64,000 nucleotides of DNA from Apostichopus japonicus (GCF_037975245.1 NC_092562.1:9899001-9963000), one strand, 5' to 3'; shown: positions 22,201 through 37,200, numbered from the stretch's first letter. Notes: generated by a model not told the origin, from the letters alone. A program made the numbers and translations.

Positions 22201-25200
22201 GATGGGGCTCACTTATGTCACTAGGGCTGTGAATGAAAACTGTACAGTGTCTAGTTGTGTCTATTAAGAGCTGTCACTATCTTCGTGCGTCCTTGGCCAT
22301 CGGTAACTACCCTTCCGAATTTTGCGGCTTGTAGTAGTGTACCCTTTGGAGACCTTGTACTGTAGATGGTTGTATTTCTTGTAGTGGTGTAACAGTAAGA
22401 TGATAAATACTGTCTGTAATATTAACTCCCACTCATCCACTTTGTAATACCTAATTTTATCTAAAATTTTTATTTTCAGGACAAATCTGTAGCTCTTCAT
22501 TGACCAATCAGATTGCATGTGGCAATGGCGAATGCATCTATGTTGGTTTTGTCTGTGATAGCTTTTCTGATTGTTCAGATGGCTCAGATGAATCGGAAGC
22601 CTCTTGCTCGAGTGGAGGTAAGTTATTGGTATGCAGTTATAAATGACCTTACTTTATTCTGGAGGAATTGATTCCAATGGCTGTCAGTTTTCACTGAAAG
22701 GGAAGGTCAATATATTCCACACTTAAAGCCAATTTCTACAGGGGTTGTCAAGATAATGGTATGAAATTTGCTAACTAACAGTATTGTTTAAAAGACTTGT
22801 CCAAAGGAGGATAAATTTATTTGCAGAAAAAGGACTCAAAACCATGCCATCCATTTCTTAATACCTTTAAAGGCATTGAAGTCTCGCCCGAAACCACGTA
22901 CTGCCATCTGAAAAAGTTAACTTTCCGTTGCTTGCAAGTGAAGATTTCTTCTTGCCGCTACAAAATGCAGACAGTAATGAAACGTGATAACTTGTTATCT
23001 TTTATCTGGACCTTAGATATCCATTGCTGCTATGTACACTGTGTTTTGGGTATTGACCAATGTACACTAGTCATAGTGTCTAATTACCGACGGTAGCAAG
23101 CAACCCTTTTTAATATCCCCAGTGAATGAGGTCGCCAGGAGTAACAACCTGTGGCGACTAGATCTTTATTTTCCCCAAATTCTGGTCGCCCAGAATGAAA
23201 ATGTGATCGCCACTTTGATATGCTAAATATTAGTACAAAAAACACTAGGCCTAGGCTCAACATCAAGTAGAACTACTGTACTGTCAGTACTGACTAAACT
23301 AATGTTGAAATATAGTATAATTAAGTTCTAATTCCCGCGCTAATAGGGTTGGGCGATATATCAAAAATTATTATTATCACAATAATTTTTGGGGATTGAA
23401 CAAATGACGATAATTTCTTGTGAAAGAAATTTGAAATAAATGTGGAAAAAAAATGCGATTATCCTTTCTCCGTTTTATGTGTAAATGTTATTCTAGCATT
23501 CCATGGTTAAGAAAGTTGAAAAGAAATAAAGTTTATCAACTTCATGACTTTTGAAGTTCGTAAAAACCCGTCCTTTACAACATTCACTGTATAGAGAACA
23601 AAACTCTGAAAATCAGTTGAGAAATTACCAATTGTGTACGAAAAGTAAGTTGGTACACCTTTCAAATTTTACGAAAGATCGTGCATAATACTTTCGAAAT
23701 ATTCACACGAAACTGGCAAATCGTGCTAATTGCAACTAATTTTATGTAAACAAGGCTCTAGTACACCCATTTATGAATTGACCATAAGACCACATCTGGT
23801 GTTGAGCGGGGAAAAAAGTATTTTCTAGAATTTCCACAAAAAAATGGAAAAATTAATATCCTACCATAGTTAAGTGTATAGTAAATAGCCTAACCACTTC
23901 GTCGGTTACGGATCTCACGTAACAACAAAAACACAACTTAAATTGTATTTTGCGAAGTTGACATTCTCTACAAGGACATGGAAACAATATTTAGCATTTA
24001 GTTAATCATGCCAAGTGGCCTAAAACATGGGATTGCAAGTTTTACTTTCATAAAGATGGCCATACTGTAGCTATTGAGGCCTTGATATCGTGCTATGTCT
24101 GTATGGTATAGACTGTGCCTCGTGTATCATGGGGAATAGATTGTTTTGTTCATGCGAAGGATCGAGTAGGTTGTCTTGAGGTGTGTTTTACTTACCTTAA
24201 TGTTACGGGGATATTTACCTACTTTTCTTGAACGTCTAAGATAATATTTCGCATCACTTTACCGATCGTTTACTGACTGACCTAATTAATTCTAGAGTGG
24301 AGCCAAAATAGTTTACTCCATGAAAAGTTTTTGGAAACGTGCCAAAAATGTTAAAAAACAGGTGTTAGACAGGGGGTTGTTGGCAAGGTACCTGGGAAAA
24401 TTTGAAACACATGAAGCCAGCCTACCGTTATATTTAAGTAGGGTTAAACACTGCAGTTGTAAACTGATGTACGTATCGTGCACGCTGTTCATTGTTAGGC
24501 ATTCTAGAAACGGGGCTTTGCCGAACGTAGTTTGTTTCATAATATCGAAAGTTTTGTAAGCGAAATCCATTCAATATTAATTTTTTAGCAACGTGCGTTT
24601 AGTCAGTAAAATTTTGGTGAAATTTTCAGTTGCAAAAACTGATCGCCACAGTATTATAGGGCTGGCGACTAGCATTACTTTTTCCAGAAATTCTCATCGC
24701 CAGCTGAGAATTGCGACTGTAATTAGGGTTGGTAGCAAGTTGTGTGTGTATTTTCTGGGATCGATGGTGGTGTCTAACACTTCTGTTACACCTCATTCGA
24801 AACTACGTCAGATTACTGGCATGAGGCGTTTCTTTGTGCGCGAGTCTTCAATGCCTTTAAGCAGTTGAACAACAAACTTTGCTGTTCAGAGTTCCTCAAA
24901 AGAAAGTGCTGGTACTAAAAAATGAAACATCACCCCAAAATAGAACCTGGTCTGGATGCAGAATTGTGCGTGACACTTTCCTAAACTGTTCACCCCCATT
25001 CTCCCTACACGAGGAAGGAAATTATCCATGTTGCTCGAGGTTCAAATAACGCCTCAAGATCAAGTTCCGACAGTCACTATATACCTGTAGTTTTATTTAA
25101 TATTGTTTTAGTGCACCCTTTGTATTTGATTGTGTCCTTGTTATCATCGAAGGTATCAAGTGGTCAGTACACATAACATTTCTGCATGTAACTTATTTTC

Positions 25201-28200
25201 AGTTTTTCTGTTTTTTTTCGATATTTTTATTATTCTTTTTTTTCTTATTTTTTGTAGTATCAGCCTGTGACAGTCAACCATGTCTTAATGGAGGACAGTG
25301 TTCTTCAAATCCCAGGACCGCAGAAAGACTGGCTTATTATACCTGTACTTGCAGTGAACCTTATATAGGACTTCAGTGTGAAATCAACACCATTCGAACA
25401 ACGGTTAGACCTACAGCGAAGGTAACGGTAATGCCTGCAACAACAGTAACACCTACAGTCCCTGTCACAACCACTCAGAGAAGGACAACGATTCCATTAA
25501 CTGTTAGTCCCTGTGACAGTATGGACTGCCAAAACGGTGCCTCGTGCAGCATGGTATCAACAGGCCCGCATTGTACGTGTGCAGCGGGGTTTACAGGTAA
25601 CGATGATGAAAAGTAAATTAACGATTTAATAATTAGTACACAGTACTTGAGTTTTAAGAAAAACTTGAGTGAAATCACCATTATTGATTGTAATTAGCAT
25701 CTCCAATTTTTATCCCATCTTCAGTAATCTTTTCTGTACTGCCTAAATTTGGCAGTACATGATTGGTCGAGAGAACAAAGAAGTCAGCAAGTTGTACCTG
25801 ATACCGACAGTTGTGACTAAATTTCTAAATTTGTGTTCATCTGTACGAAATATGCAACAGTTTGTGACAACAATGGATGATGATAATTCAAAATATTTTT
25901 CAAGTCCTATTTGCTTGACAAATGCACCATATTAAGTTCAAAGAAATACTTCAGAGCATTCTAAACGAACAGAGGAGGAGCATATCGGTTTGTACATGGA
26001 ATAACCACAATGCAGCTATTTTCCAGTAGGAGTAGGACTAATACTTTACAAACACCAGTTATCAACCTACTAAGATATGATATCATTCTTTCTTCTCTGT
26101 TGTTTTTTATTAAATTCTGACAGGACAATTTTGTGAGGTTAATACTGATGATTGTCTAAACAACAACTGTTTAAACTCAGCAATTTGCATCGACGGTATC
26201 AATTCGTTTATTTGTGCCTGTGCTACGGGATTCTTCGGACCTACGTGCGCCTTCGAGGTGAATGAATGTGCTTCGAATCCTTGCCGAGGAAGTTCTACAT
26301 GTGAAGATCTGATTGGCCAATTCCGATGTATCTGTGCTCCTGGGCTGACTGGGGCCACCTGCGAAGATGAAGTCGATGACTGTGCCAGTGAACCTTGTCA
26401 AAATGGAGGTGAGATAATGACATCACTCCTTGCTCACATGTCCACTCACACTGTGCACCACCCTATTTCTATCAAATCTGGAGAATAATTGTAATCATTC
26501 AGCCCAGCTCTCTCCCACAGTGTCCAGACACTTCTAGATCATTGGTCCCCAACCTACAGGTTGCAAAGGTTGCAAAGGATTTTCGATGGGTCCCGAGATC
26601 AATTCATGTACCGCGGAATAGATGAATTTATCCTTAGTCGAAGTATCAGTATAAACTGGACATGGTGGCCCTGTGTGCTAATCTCAGGATTGCACTGTCT
26701 GCTCTTGAAACCGAGATTGATGAAGTTGTGGCACAAAAGCAGGGACCACCATCACATTAGCAACCATATTATAATTGCATTTTAATGCTATATGGAGGAG
26801 CGAGGGGCGGGGGAGGATTGATAGGTCGCAGCTGAATACCAATTTTACTTGCTGGGTTGTGGACTTGAAAAGGTTGCAGACAGCTGCTATAGGCTACTGT
26901 GATCATTCTCCAATCAAGAGCATTTGATTGAGTGTTTTTGAATTAACTATCTATTCTTGAATTATCTGGTTTTCGTTGACCTTTCAACCAAGTAGCCTAA
27001 GAAGTTTTTATTTCCTACAGAACACTGCAGTTCATCATTCAACATTTTAGTTTACGATCTCATTTTCCTTTTTTCAAAAGTGATTTTCAAAGAAGAAGTA
27101 ATCGTAGATTTCTCAATAGTATATATTATTACAACAGATGGGTACTTACAAGGTCGACTACTTTTAAGGAGATACCATGGTTTCCCTTATTTTTGGATAT
27201 GTCGGTCACTTATGTATATATATATCTTGTTATTCGCTCCTTACATGATGTGTTTGCAGCTATTACTATACTGATCACTTTACCAGGTGTTTCAAATAAA
27301 AAATGTCCAAATTTAACTCTTTCTTCTCTTCTCTTATCAGGTCTGTGCAGAGACTTACTGGATGGATATCGCTGCGATTGCATTGAAGGCTTCACAGGCC
27401 TAAACTGTATGATTGATGGCAACCAATGCGACAGCAGTCCATGCATGAATGGCGCCACCTGTCTAGACTTGGTCAAAGCCTATCAATGCATATGTCCTCT
27501 TAATGTCATCGGTACTACTTGTGAGAATGACCTCATCAACGAATGCGACAGTCAACCCTGCCAAAATGGAGGTGAGTTGTGCGGTGATAAATTAAAAATC
27601 AATTATTTAATATTTCACTACCATTTGAAACTTCTGCAGTTATGAAAGTAAATATTTGAGATAAAAAAGTAACTTTTTGTAGGTTATGTTATTTCTAGAC
27701 AATAGAGAAATGTTTAATTAAATAAGGCACCTCTATGTTGGCTGATTTGTGGATTGGTTGTTAAATGCTTGCTAAGTTTTACATACGGGAGACCATTATT
27801 TTAATTTCTAACATACTCTAGGCAAATATTGAGGTACCCTCTTAATTATTTTCTGCATGTGTGGCCCTTCAGATGGTTTGTCAGCAAAGCTATCTACCAG
27901 TAACAACTTGGACCTTTTAAAAAAAAAATTTTTATGAAAACTCCACCTTACAATTAGAACATCTTGCTGTTTAGCATTTCAAAGACCATATTAAATTATA
28001 AAATGATGGTTTTCTCCTAGATTAAAATCCAACAGTGCTCCATGCTTTGATCCAATCCAGAGATAAATCCAAAAGGTTCCAGATGCATCAGTGTTTAGAG
28101 TGGCTGAGAGAATTCATTGTACAGTCACTAAATCTAAATCTGGCTCTGGTTAAACAAAGTTGAAAATGTGCTGCAAACTAACAATTTGTATGCTTCTCAT

Positions 28201-31200
28201 ACGTAGCTACTACTCTATCCAATCAATCTCTCTAGCCTTCATGATTCTTATATTTCTGTCTTATTTTTATTTTTTGTTACCTTCTTACATGTGTTTCTTT
28301 TGCAGGTACTTGTGAAAACCTTGTCAATGAATATGCATGTATATGCCCACCTGATTGGTTTGGCACCAACTGTGGCTCAGATGGAGACCAGTGTGCCTCC
28401 CAACCGTGCCAAAATGGCGGCACCTGTACTGACGGATTCAGGGAATACACTTGTGAATGCCCACCTGGATTTTTAGGTTTGTCTAGAATTTTCACAAACA
28501 GCTGGTTGTGCTTGGATCGTAGAGTTTACCACAACTCAAAGTTGCTTGAGCATAAAGATTTTTATAATTTTTTTGATGACTTGTTGTGAAATGGAACAAA
28601 GGGCGAAATTAATATCCAGAGAGTTTATTACTTCACAATACTTTCATCTACAGCAGATGTACCTATGTGCATAGCCTAGCTGTTTGGCATATAAGAGTGG
28701 GAGCTGTTAATTTGAACTGCTTAGGGCTTTCTGCAAGCTAATTATGCTCTTTGAAGCAAATAAGACACACATTAAAGCGTTTTCATGGAACATTGTATTT
28801 GGAACTTAGAAAACAGTTGCCGAACTTCAGTTACGAGTACCAACCAGTTGCATTAAAAGTCTATGAATTAAGTTAATTTTAAAAATGTAAAAATTAGTTT
28901 TATTATAATTCAGATATCTTGAAGCCCCTTCTCAATCAGAAAGTGGAAACGAAATATTTCCTTTTGCTTGTGATAACTATGTATGATGCCAAGAGCTTAG
29001 AAGTCTTTTTTGACGATTGGATTCTGTAAAATGGAATTTATCACCTCACATTAATGAACTTTTGTTTTGATGATATAGGTGTTATTGCCAGACAAAAGTA
29101 TCCAAAACTTTTATTCGCTTCACCTTTGTCAGTTTTTTAACCTATCTTGCCTTAAGTTCTTTCGTTTTATACTGTAAGTGGAATTATTCTAACTTCAGAT
29201 TGTGTGTCCGATCTCGTATTGACCATCACAATTCCAAACCAAACCATTGTTTGCTTTCCTCGTCTGTCCAGGTACGAGATGTGAAGTGGATACCGATGAA
29301 TGTGCTAGCTCTCCCTGCCACGAAGCAGCCACATGTGTGGACATGGCCAACGGTTACATGTGTGCCTGCCCTACTGGTTACACCGGGCTGGACTGTTCAC
29401 TGGAAATCGACGAGTGCAGCAGCGACCCTTGCATGGTCGGAGCCACTTGTGTCGATGGCGTCGGTCGATTCTCATGTTCCTGTCCTCCAGGGTTCAGAGG
29501 TGATATCTGTGAGATTGATGTCGATGAATGCGGCAGCAATCCCTGTGGCGATCAGTCCATCTGTGAGGACCAGGTTAATGGTTTTATCTGCCTCTGTTTT
29601 ACTGGTTTCACAGGACTTCTCTGCCTGGACGAAGTTGATGAATGTGCCAGCGATCCTTGTTTGAACGCTGCCACATGTGTGGACCGAATTGACGGATACA
29701 ATTGTCAATGTCTCGTTGGATTTCGAGGGACTCATTGTGAAACAAACATCGATGACTGTGTCAATTCTCCGTGTGTTAATGGTAGATGTATGGACGCTAT
29801 AGACGGTTACGTCTGCAACTGCTTTCCTGGATTCGTTGGAACCGACTGCGAAATAGAAACCAACGAATGTAACAGTAACCCCTGCCAGAACGGTGCTACC
29901 TGTCTGGATCAAATAGATGGATTTATTTGCTCATGTTTGCAAGGATTTGACGGAACCCTTTGCGAGGTCGACATTAATGAGTGCAGTGGTAATCCCTGTC
30001 TGAACTCTGGGACCTGTATCGATAACATTAACAGTTACACTTGTATCTGCCCTCCTGGCTATGCAGGTCAAAACTGTGACACTGACATCAAGGAATGCGC
30101 TAGCTCTCCTTGCACGAATGGTGCGGTCTGCGTAGATCTGATTGGTCGATTCTCGTGTACCTGTCAGCCAGGGTTTGTTGGTTCGACATGCCAAATTAAT
30201 GTAAATGAATGCGCCAGCTCTCCTTGCCAAAATGGAGGCGTCTGCAACGACGTAGTTAACGGTTTCTCCTGTGTCTGTTCACCCGGATATGATGGACTGA
30301 CTTGTGAGATAGACGTAGATGAATGCACGAGTAATCCTTGCAAAAATGCGGCTATTTGTACTGATCTTGTCAATAGATACCTGTGCACTTGTGTACCTGG
30401 GTTCTCTGGTTTAGACTGTGACATAGATATCAATGAATGCAACAGCTCACCCTGTGAAAATAATGCCACCTGTATCGACCGGATCAACTCCTTCCAGTGC
30501 TTGTGTCCAGCGGGGTTCGAAGGAACCACCTGCTCTGGCGACATAGACGAGTGCAACAGCAGTCCGTGCGTAAATGGTGCCACCTGTGTGGATGGTGTCG
30601 ATGGATATAGCTGCAGTTGTGTGGACGGTTTTATCGGAGACACCTGCCAGTCCAATATCAACGAATGTGCCAGTCAGCCCTGTGAGAATAACGGAACGTG
30701 CACCGATGGCATTGATAGCTTCACATGTGCTTGCGAGGAAGGATTTATTGGTGCCACTTGTCTGGAGGAAGTCAATGAATGCAGCAGTGGTCCATGTTTA
30801 AATCAAGCCACCTGCATTGACCTGATAGCAAGGTATTCATGCACTTGCCCCTCAGGTTTTGAAGGTCTCCAATGCGAGTCAGATGTGCTAGAATGCGAGA
30901 GTTCCCCATGTCGAAACGGGGCAACCTGTGTAGATTTAATCAATGGCTACAGATGCGACTGTCAGCCTGGGTTTGAGGGCGTCACTTGTCAAGTTAACAC
31001 GGACGAATGCTCCTCAGGTCCTTGCACCAATGGTGCAACGTGCAGGGACTTGGTCAACGGATACAGCTGTCTCTGCCAGCCCGGTTTCCAAGGTGATAAC
31101 TGTGTCGTAAACATCGACGAATGTGGTAACAACCCCTGTCAAAATGAAGCGACCTGCTTTGACAGGGTGAATGGTTATCTGTGTGTTTGCCCGCCTGGAT

Positions 31201-34200
31201 TCAATGGTAATGATTGTGAATTTGATATAAACGAGTGTGCGAGTACTCCTTGCCAGAACAGTGCTCAATGTTTGGATGCTATTAATAGTTTCTCTTGTAG
31301 CTGTTTCCCTGGATTCGTCGGCACACGTTGTGAGGTGGATGTCGACGAATGTCAGAGTTCCCCCTGTCTGAATGGAGGAACTTGCGTTGATGTCGTGAAT
31401 AGGTACCAGTGTCTCTGTCCGTCTGGTTATGCTGGGACACGCTGCGAAGAGAACGTCAACGAATGTGCCAGCGACCCGTGCACTGATTCTGCCGTTGCCT
31501 GTGTAGACTTGATCAATGGCTTCACCTGTAACTGTAGCGCTGGCTTCATAGGTTCTCTCTGCGAAACAGAAATTGACGAATGTAATAGTACGCCTTGTCA
31601 GAATGGTGCCACCTGCGTTGACCTGCAAGCAGGGTTTGAATGTCAGTGCCCAGCCGGGTTTGTGGGTGTCGTCTGTGACGTAGAGATCGATGAATGTTCC
31701 AGCGCGCCGTGCAGCAACGGTGCCACATGTACCGATCTCATCGACGGATATCTTTGCACTTGTCCTCCCGGTTATTTCGGCCGGACCTGCGACAACGAAG
31801 TCGACGAATGCGCAAGCTCTCCGTGCAGGTTTGGTTCGACCTGTGATGATCTTGTGAATGGCTTTGATTGTATCTGCAGCGAAGGCTTTCAAGGCGACAC
31901 GTGCGTGGTAAATATTAACGATTGTGAGAGTGACCCCTGTCGAAATGGAGCGACCTGTGGAGACTTAGTAAACGGCTTCCAGTGCAGTTGTGCGTCCGGG
32001 TATCAAGGCCAATTTTGTGAGACCGAAGTTGATGAATGTTTGAGCTTGCCCTGCGCTAACGGAGGTTCGTGTAATAATCTGGTCAATGGCTTTACATGCC
32101 AGTGCAGTCCGGGCTTCGAGGGGACACTGTGCGAAATCAACACGGACGAATGTGCCAGTGCCCCATGTGAAAATGGTGGAGTGTGCATCGATTTGACTGA
32201 CGGTCACATTTGTGAATGCGCAGATGGTTTCACGGGGGATACTTGTGCCGTAGATGTCAACGAATGTTCCAGCAGCCCTTGTCTGAATGGTGCCCGATGT
32301 CGAGACCAGGTGAACGGTTACGTTTGCCTCTGTAGCGAAGGATACGACGGAACACTCTGTGGTACAGAGATTCTGGAGTGTGCCAGCGATCCGTGCCTTA
32401 ATTCTGCGACTTGTCAGGAAGGCATTGCTGGATACGCCTGTATCTGTGACGTGGGCTTTGTGGGGATAAACTGCGAAACAAATATCAACGAATGTGATTC
32501 CGTGCCCTGTATGAACAATGGTACCTGCCAGGACTTACAAGGAAGATACGCTTGTCAGTGTCAACCTGGTTTCCAAGGGAACAACTGTGAAGATGATATT
32601 GAGGAATGTCAGAGCTCCCCGTGCCAGAATGGTGCGACCTGTGTGGATGAAATCAACTCCTACTTTTGTCAATGCGCAGAGGGCTTCGGCTCGGTCAACT
32701 GTGAGGTCAACATTAATGAATGTTCCAGTGAACCATGCTTGAATGGCGGTCAGTGTGTCGACCTGGTCAATGAGTTCCTCTGTGTATGTGTTCCCGGGTT
32801 GACCGGCAGTTTGTGTGAGACTGACTTAGACGAATGTAGTTCCAGCCCTTGTCTGAACGGAGCTACCTGTACGGACAACTTCAATGGGTTTGTTTGTGAA
32901 TGCCCTGCGGGTATCAATGGGACGAATTGTGAAGCGGACATACTGGAGTGTGCCAGCGATCCATGTACTAATAACGCAGAGTGTCTGGAGGGAATTAACG
33001 GCTACCAGTGTCAGTGTGTTCTTGGTTATGCAGGTGAGCACAAAAAAACTTATTTGTTGACAATTTTCTTTGCAAACAACCTGATGAAAGGCGATTAAAA
33101 TGATTTTGACTTTCCGAAATCGTCTTCCAAATTGGGATAAAAGAATCCAAAATAAAGGTAAATTTCAGAGAGAAACCAACATTAATTAAAGATTAAAAAA
33201 TAATTGTTAAAAGTAACTAACTTTAAGGCTATAGTTTTCATGCTAAATTAAAGGGTTTTATTTGTGTGTGTAGCAGTTGACTTCAGTTTGGTGATGAGAG
33301 TGGATAATTTGTGGAAGTTGTTCTTGTTCATGCATTGCAAATGACATTTTTATGCAAGGCATCATCAAGTACCTCACAACGTTACATATAAGATCTGTCT
33401 TTATTTATTACACAGAGGAAGTGTTGTGGTCGTTGTCAAGTATCGTACAGCCGTTGTTATTCAGTACTAGTACTGTCAATTGCTCAGAGATGTACAATCT
33501 TTACATTCTTCAGCCTGAGACGCACTTCCGTGATTTAAACATTTGATTAAACTCCCAATCTAATTGGAGATGAAATTGTGTTAGCATTAGTATGCACCCT
33601 CAATCTCCCGCCTTTCTCACTTCAGGGGTAAACATTCAATTTGCGTTAATAACTGAATCCTCAGTCATAATGCTGTAGCAATTTCAATTCAGTTTTCTTC
33701 CTTTTCTTTGTAAACAAGGTGACAACTGTGAAACTGAAATTGACGAGTGCCTAAGCGATCCGTGTCAGAACAACGCCACCTGCACAGATATGATTGGTCG
33801 ATACCAGTGTGATTGTACACCGGGTTTCTTTGGAAGTCAGTGTGAGAGTGAAGCCATCGAGTGTGCGAGCAACCCCTGCGCTAATGGAGGCAGTTGTCTT
33901 GATCGTATAAATGGATACAGGTGTCGGTGCCTGTCTGGATTTCAAGGTGGGTCATGAGGGAGGAATATTACTGGTTAAAGACCACGGAAAGTTATGTAAA
34001 TTTAAATGAAAGGATTGGTTCAGGTGTTTGACATGTCTATTTTGTATGAAAAAGCACAAAAAGACAAAAAGAACATTGAAGAAATTACCATGATAGCATG
34101 CTCTGTTAAGGAGATATGACACTTTGAAGATATCAAAAAAATTTTGAAAACGACTGGTGTAGAAAGACTAACTGTGAGGGTGTGATGTCACATCCTCACT

Positions 34201-37200
34201 TCCTTAACATGTGTGAATATATTTCTTTAAAAATTATTTACATTTTTTAACACATTTGAAAACAATATAATCAAAAATTCTTCAGATGTTTAATCTCAAA
34301 TACTTCCTTTGACAAATATGAGATCTCCTGACATATCTTTTGGTTGAAAGTCATGAAATCTCACAAAATATTTTAAAAAAATAACAAAGACTTTTTAGGA
34401 ATGTGAGGATGTGACATCACAGCTAGTCAGATTTCAGCAGTTTCTACACAATCTAATAAAACTTTACACTTGAATATCTCTTTAACCGAAAAAGACATTT
34501 GAACAGTTTTTCACCATTGTGTTTCTTTTATTGTCTTCTTTCATATAACATAAACATGTATGACAACTGAACCAATCCTTTAAGCTTGTGTGTGATGTTA
34601 AAAGGTGACCTCTTGTATCAACCACGAAAGCATGCATATCAGTAGACCAATAAGGTTCAATTAAAAGCAAAACCAGACTAGAATATAAACAGAAGATGCC
34701 GAGCATTTCTCGTCACAGTTGAACTGACCATGGAGTTACTGAGTGCATGACACACTAGATTGACTAATGCTTAAGCGATATGCTGTAATATATAAGAAAA
34801 TACAATTATGTTGTGATTTGGTATGGTTTCGTTGTGATATAGTATGGTATGGTATATGACAAAAAATATTGAAAAATCATTTAAATATATGGAATAGAGG
34901 GCTATAAAATGCCATAAGAGCCTATTAATTATGCTTATCTAAAAAGTAATTATTAACCTATTTCAAAAGCATAGCTCTTTGCAGTTTTCGATGAAAAAAA
35001 AAATAGTTTGGCGATAAAGACGGTACACTATAAAATCAACTTCATGCATGACTAGAATAGTTTCATATTCTTAATTTATTATAACTGAAGTGTGGGAATC
35101 CTAGCAAAATCTACCTAGGCTTCTTTCTCTTGTTCATCCTTGCAAAAATATTTCTTAAACGTTCCTGGTAACCCAAAGGTATACACTGCGAAACAAATAT
35201 CGACGACTGTGCGGACAATGGCTGTGAGAACAACAGCACGTGCGTGGATGGGATTACAACCTACACATGCGAGTGTGTTCCAGGATTTGTCGGGAGTCTG
35301 TGTGAGATAGACGTTGACGAATGCGCCAGTGGACCTTGTTTGAACGGTGGAACGTGCCAAGATCTCTTGGACGAATATAGATGCAATTGCCAGCCAGGGT
35401 TCATGGGCCAGAGATGCGAGATCGATATTAATGAGTGCGATAGCAGTCCGTGCCAGAATGGAGGTGAGATATAAACTAAGTTAAACTCAAATGAGTTTGG
35501 TCATTATTTTTTGTAGTTTTGGAATAATATGGCGGTAGGTACGGGGCTAGCCCAAAAAATTTAAATACTGTAGACGATACTGTCACTCGTTGCCAGTAAG
35601 TTTTTTAAAAATCTTTACTGTGAACTACGTATAACTTTCATCCATTAAGAATAATTATTTAAGGGATTGATTACTGCATTGCTTTCTTAACTCAGTTTAG
35701 TAAAGAAAATGTCCAAGCCATGTGACAGTACATCTGTGTGACTGTACAGTTCTTTTTTCGTTTTGCATATTGGAATATTTTTGACTTGTACCGTTTAACA
35801 ATGTCTGTATTGCACTAAACATTTGCATAGAGTCCAAGGTTCCAATCGCCGTTTTTCCGAACAAAAAAATTGCTTTAGAAAACACAAGGTTAGGTGCTTT
35901 AAAACAGTGAGCTTGCCTTGAAGCTTCAAAAATGTATTTCCAAAGATCTCTTCTTAGATCACAGTGACAAACACAATTGTATATACTACTAGTGATCAAC
36001 TCATGGTCACAGTTATGTTTTATAGTTATACACTTTTAGTCTGTTGACTTTAGCGGAACCAGATAGGACTGATATGATTCTGTGAAGTGGCTGGAGAGCA
36101 TCATTGGCTGATGTCCAAATATGCAGTGGTCAAAAGAGCTAGAATTGACTGGTTTTCTGGTTCTATCTTTTTAATAATTCTTGGACAAACTGAACTCAGT
36201 TCCATAAAGTATCCTAGTGATATTTTAATTAGCAAGAAGTCACAAAGCCCCTGGGGATTTCTGGTTTGGTTAAATTCTGTTATTTCCTAATGATTGTTTT
36301 TCTTTCAGGAGAATGTATCGATCTGATAGATGCATTTAGATGTGAGTGTGTTGTGGGTTTCTTCGGACTGTTATGTCAGGAGGATGGTGACCAGTGCGCC
36401 AGCAATCCTTGTCTTTACAACGGTACCTGCGTAGATTTGGTGAAAGCTTATCGATGTGAATGCCAGTCGGGGCTCTCTGGGGATAGCTGTCAGATAGATG
36501 TCATTGATGAATGCTCCAGTAATCCCTGTCGAAACGGAGGCAAGTTATCCCTCAGTAAATGAAGTATTGACCTCAAAATGTTAGCATGCTAGAAATGCTA
36601 GAATTTTTATTTTAGAATGTGCTTTCCCTGTTGGTGTCTGCATCTCCAAGGTTACTTCCAGTTATTGAGGAACCTGTGTTACATTAGGCAATTAAAAATG
36701 TTTCAGAGAGGAAACATAGTTTGATGTTGCCATGTGTTGGTATAGTAAAAAGCTTGTTGAAAATTTGGAACACCTGTGACCATAATTTGACTTACTTGCA
36801 TATTTTGGGCCAATACCGATCACCTTTAAATGCACACCCTTTTGCGTTTTGCTGTTAAAATAAGGTTTTAAGCTAAGTGTTAAGGTTTATTCTTAAAGCC
36901 CCAAATTTTCTTTGACAGATTTTTGACATTTTGTGCAACAAAACTATGGTACCAATCTCTTCAAGGGATATTGATGTAACCCAAAACTTACTCTACAAGC
37001 ACAAGCAGCTGCTTAAAAAAACACTTTGCTTTGTTGTATTAATAGTTAATGAAAATAACAAACCTGATTTAACAGTCTATTCTAAACGTACATACATTAA
37101 GAAGGACGTATTAAAGGTTAGGCTCGGTGATGACATTTGTATTGGAAAAGCAGCCAGTATTTTTTTATGTAGTTAGCATCTTGTTCTGGCAGTAAAGGAA

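Larger units (their letters stand above)
19257..22479 (+). other. EGF gene intron 1
   Basis: Mostly unique AT-rich sequence. Contains a degenerate copy of the stem-loop repeat near 20622-20695 and a TIR element at 21282-21680. Confidence 0.5.

Noticed and set aside
31014-31892. 292-codon minus-strand ORF inside giant exon 7
   Set aside because: Its period follows the EGF repeats on the opposite strand and its content is an antisense shadow with no domain; same for the other antisense ORFs in exons 7, 12 and 16.
36540-36600. Alternative GT donor for exon 10
   Set aside because: No nearby GT keeps both phase 1 and the CRNGG module split seen in the duplicated exon 5; GC-AG is the simpler reading.
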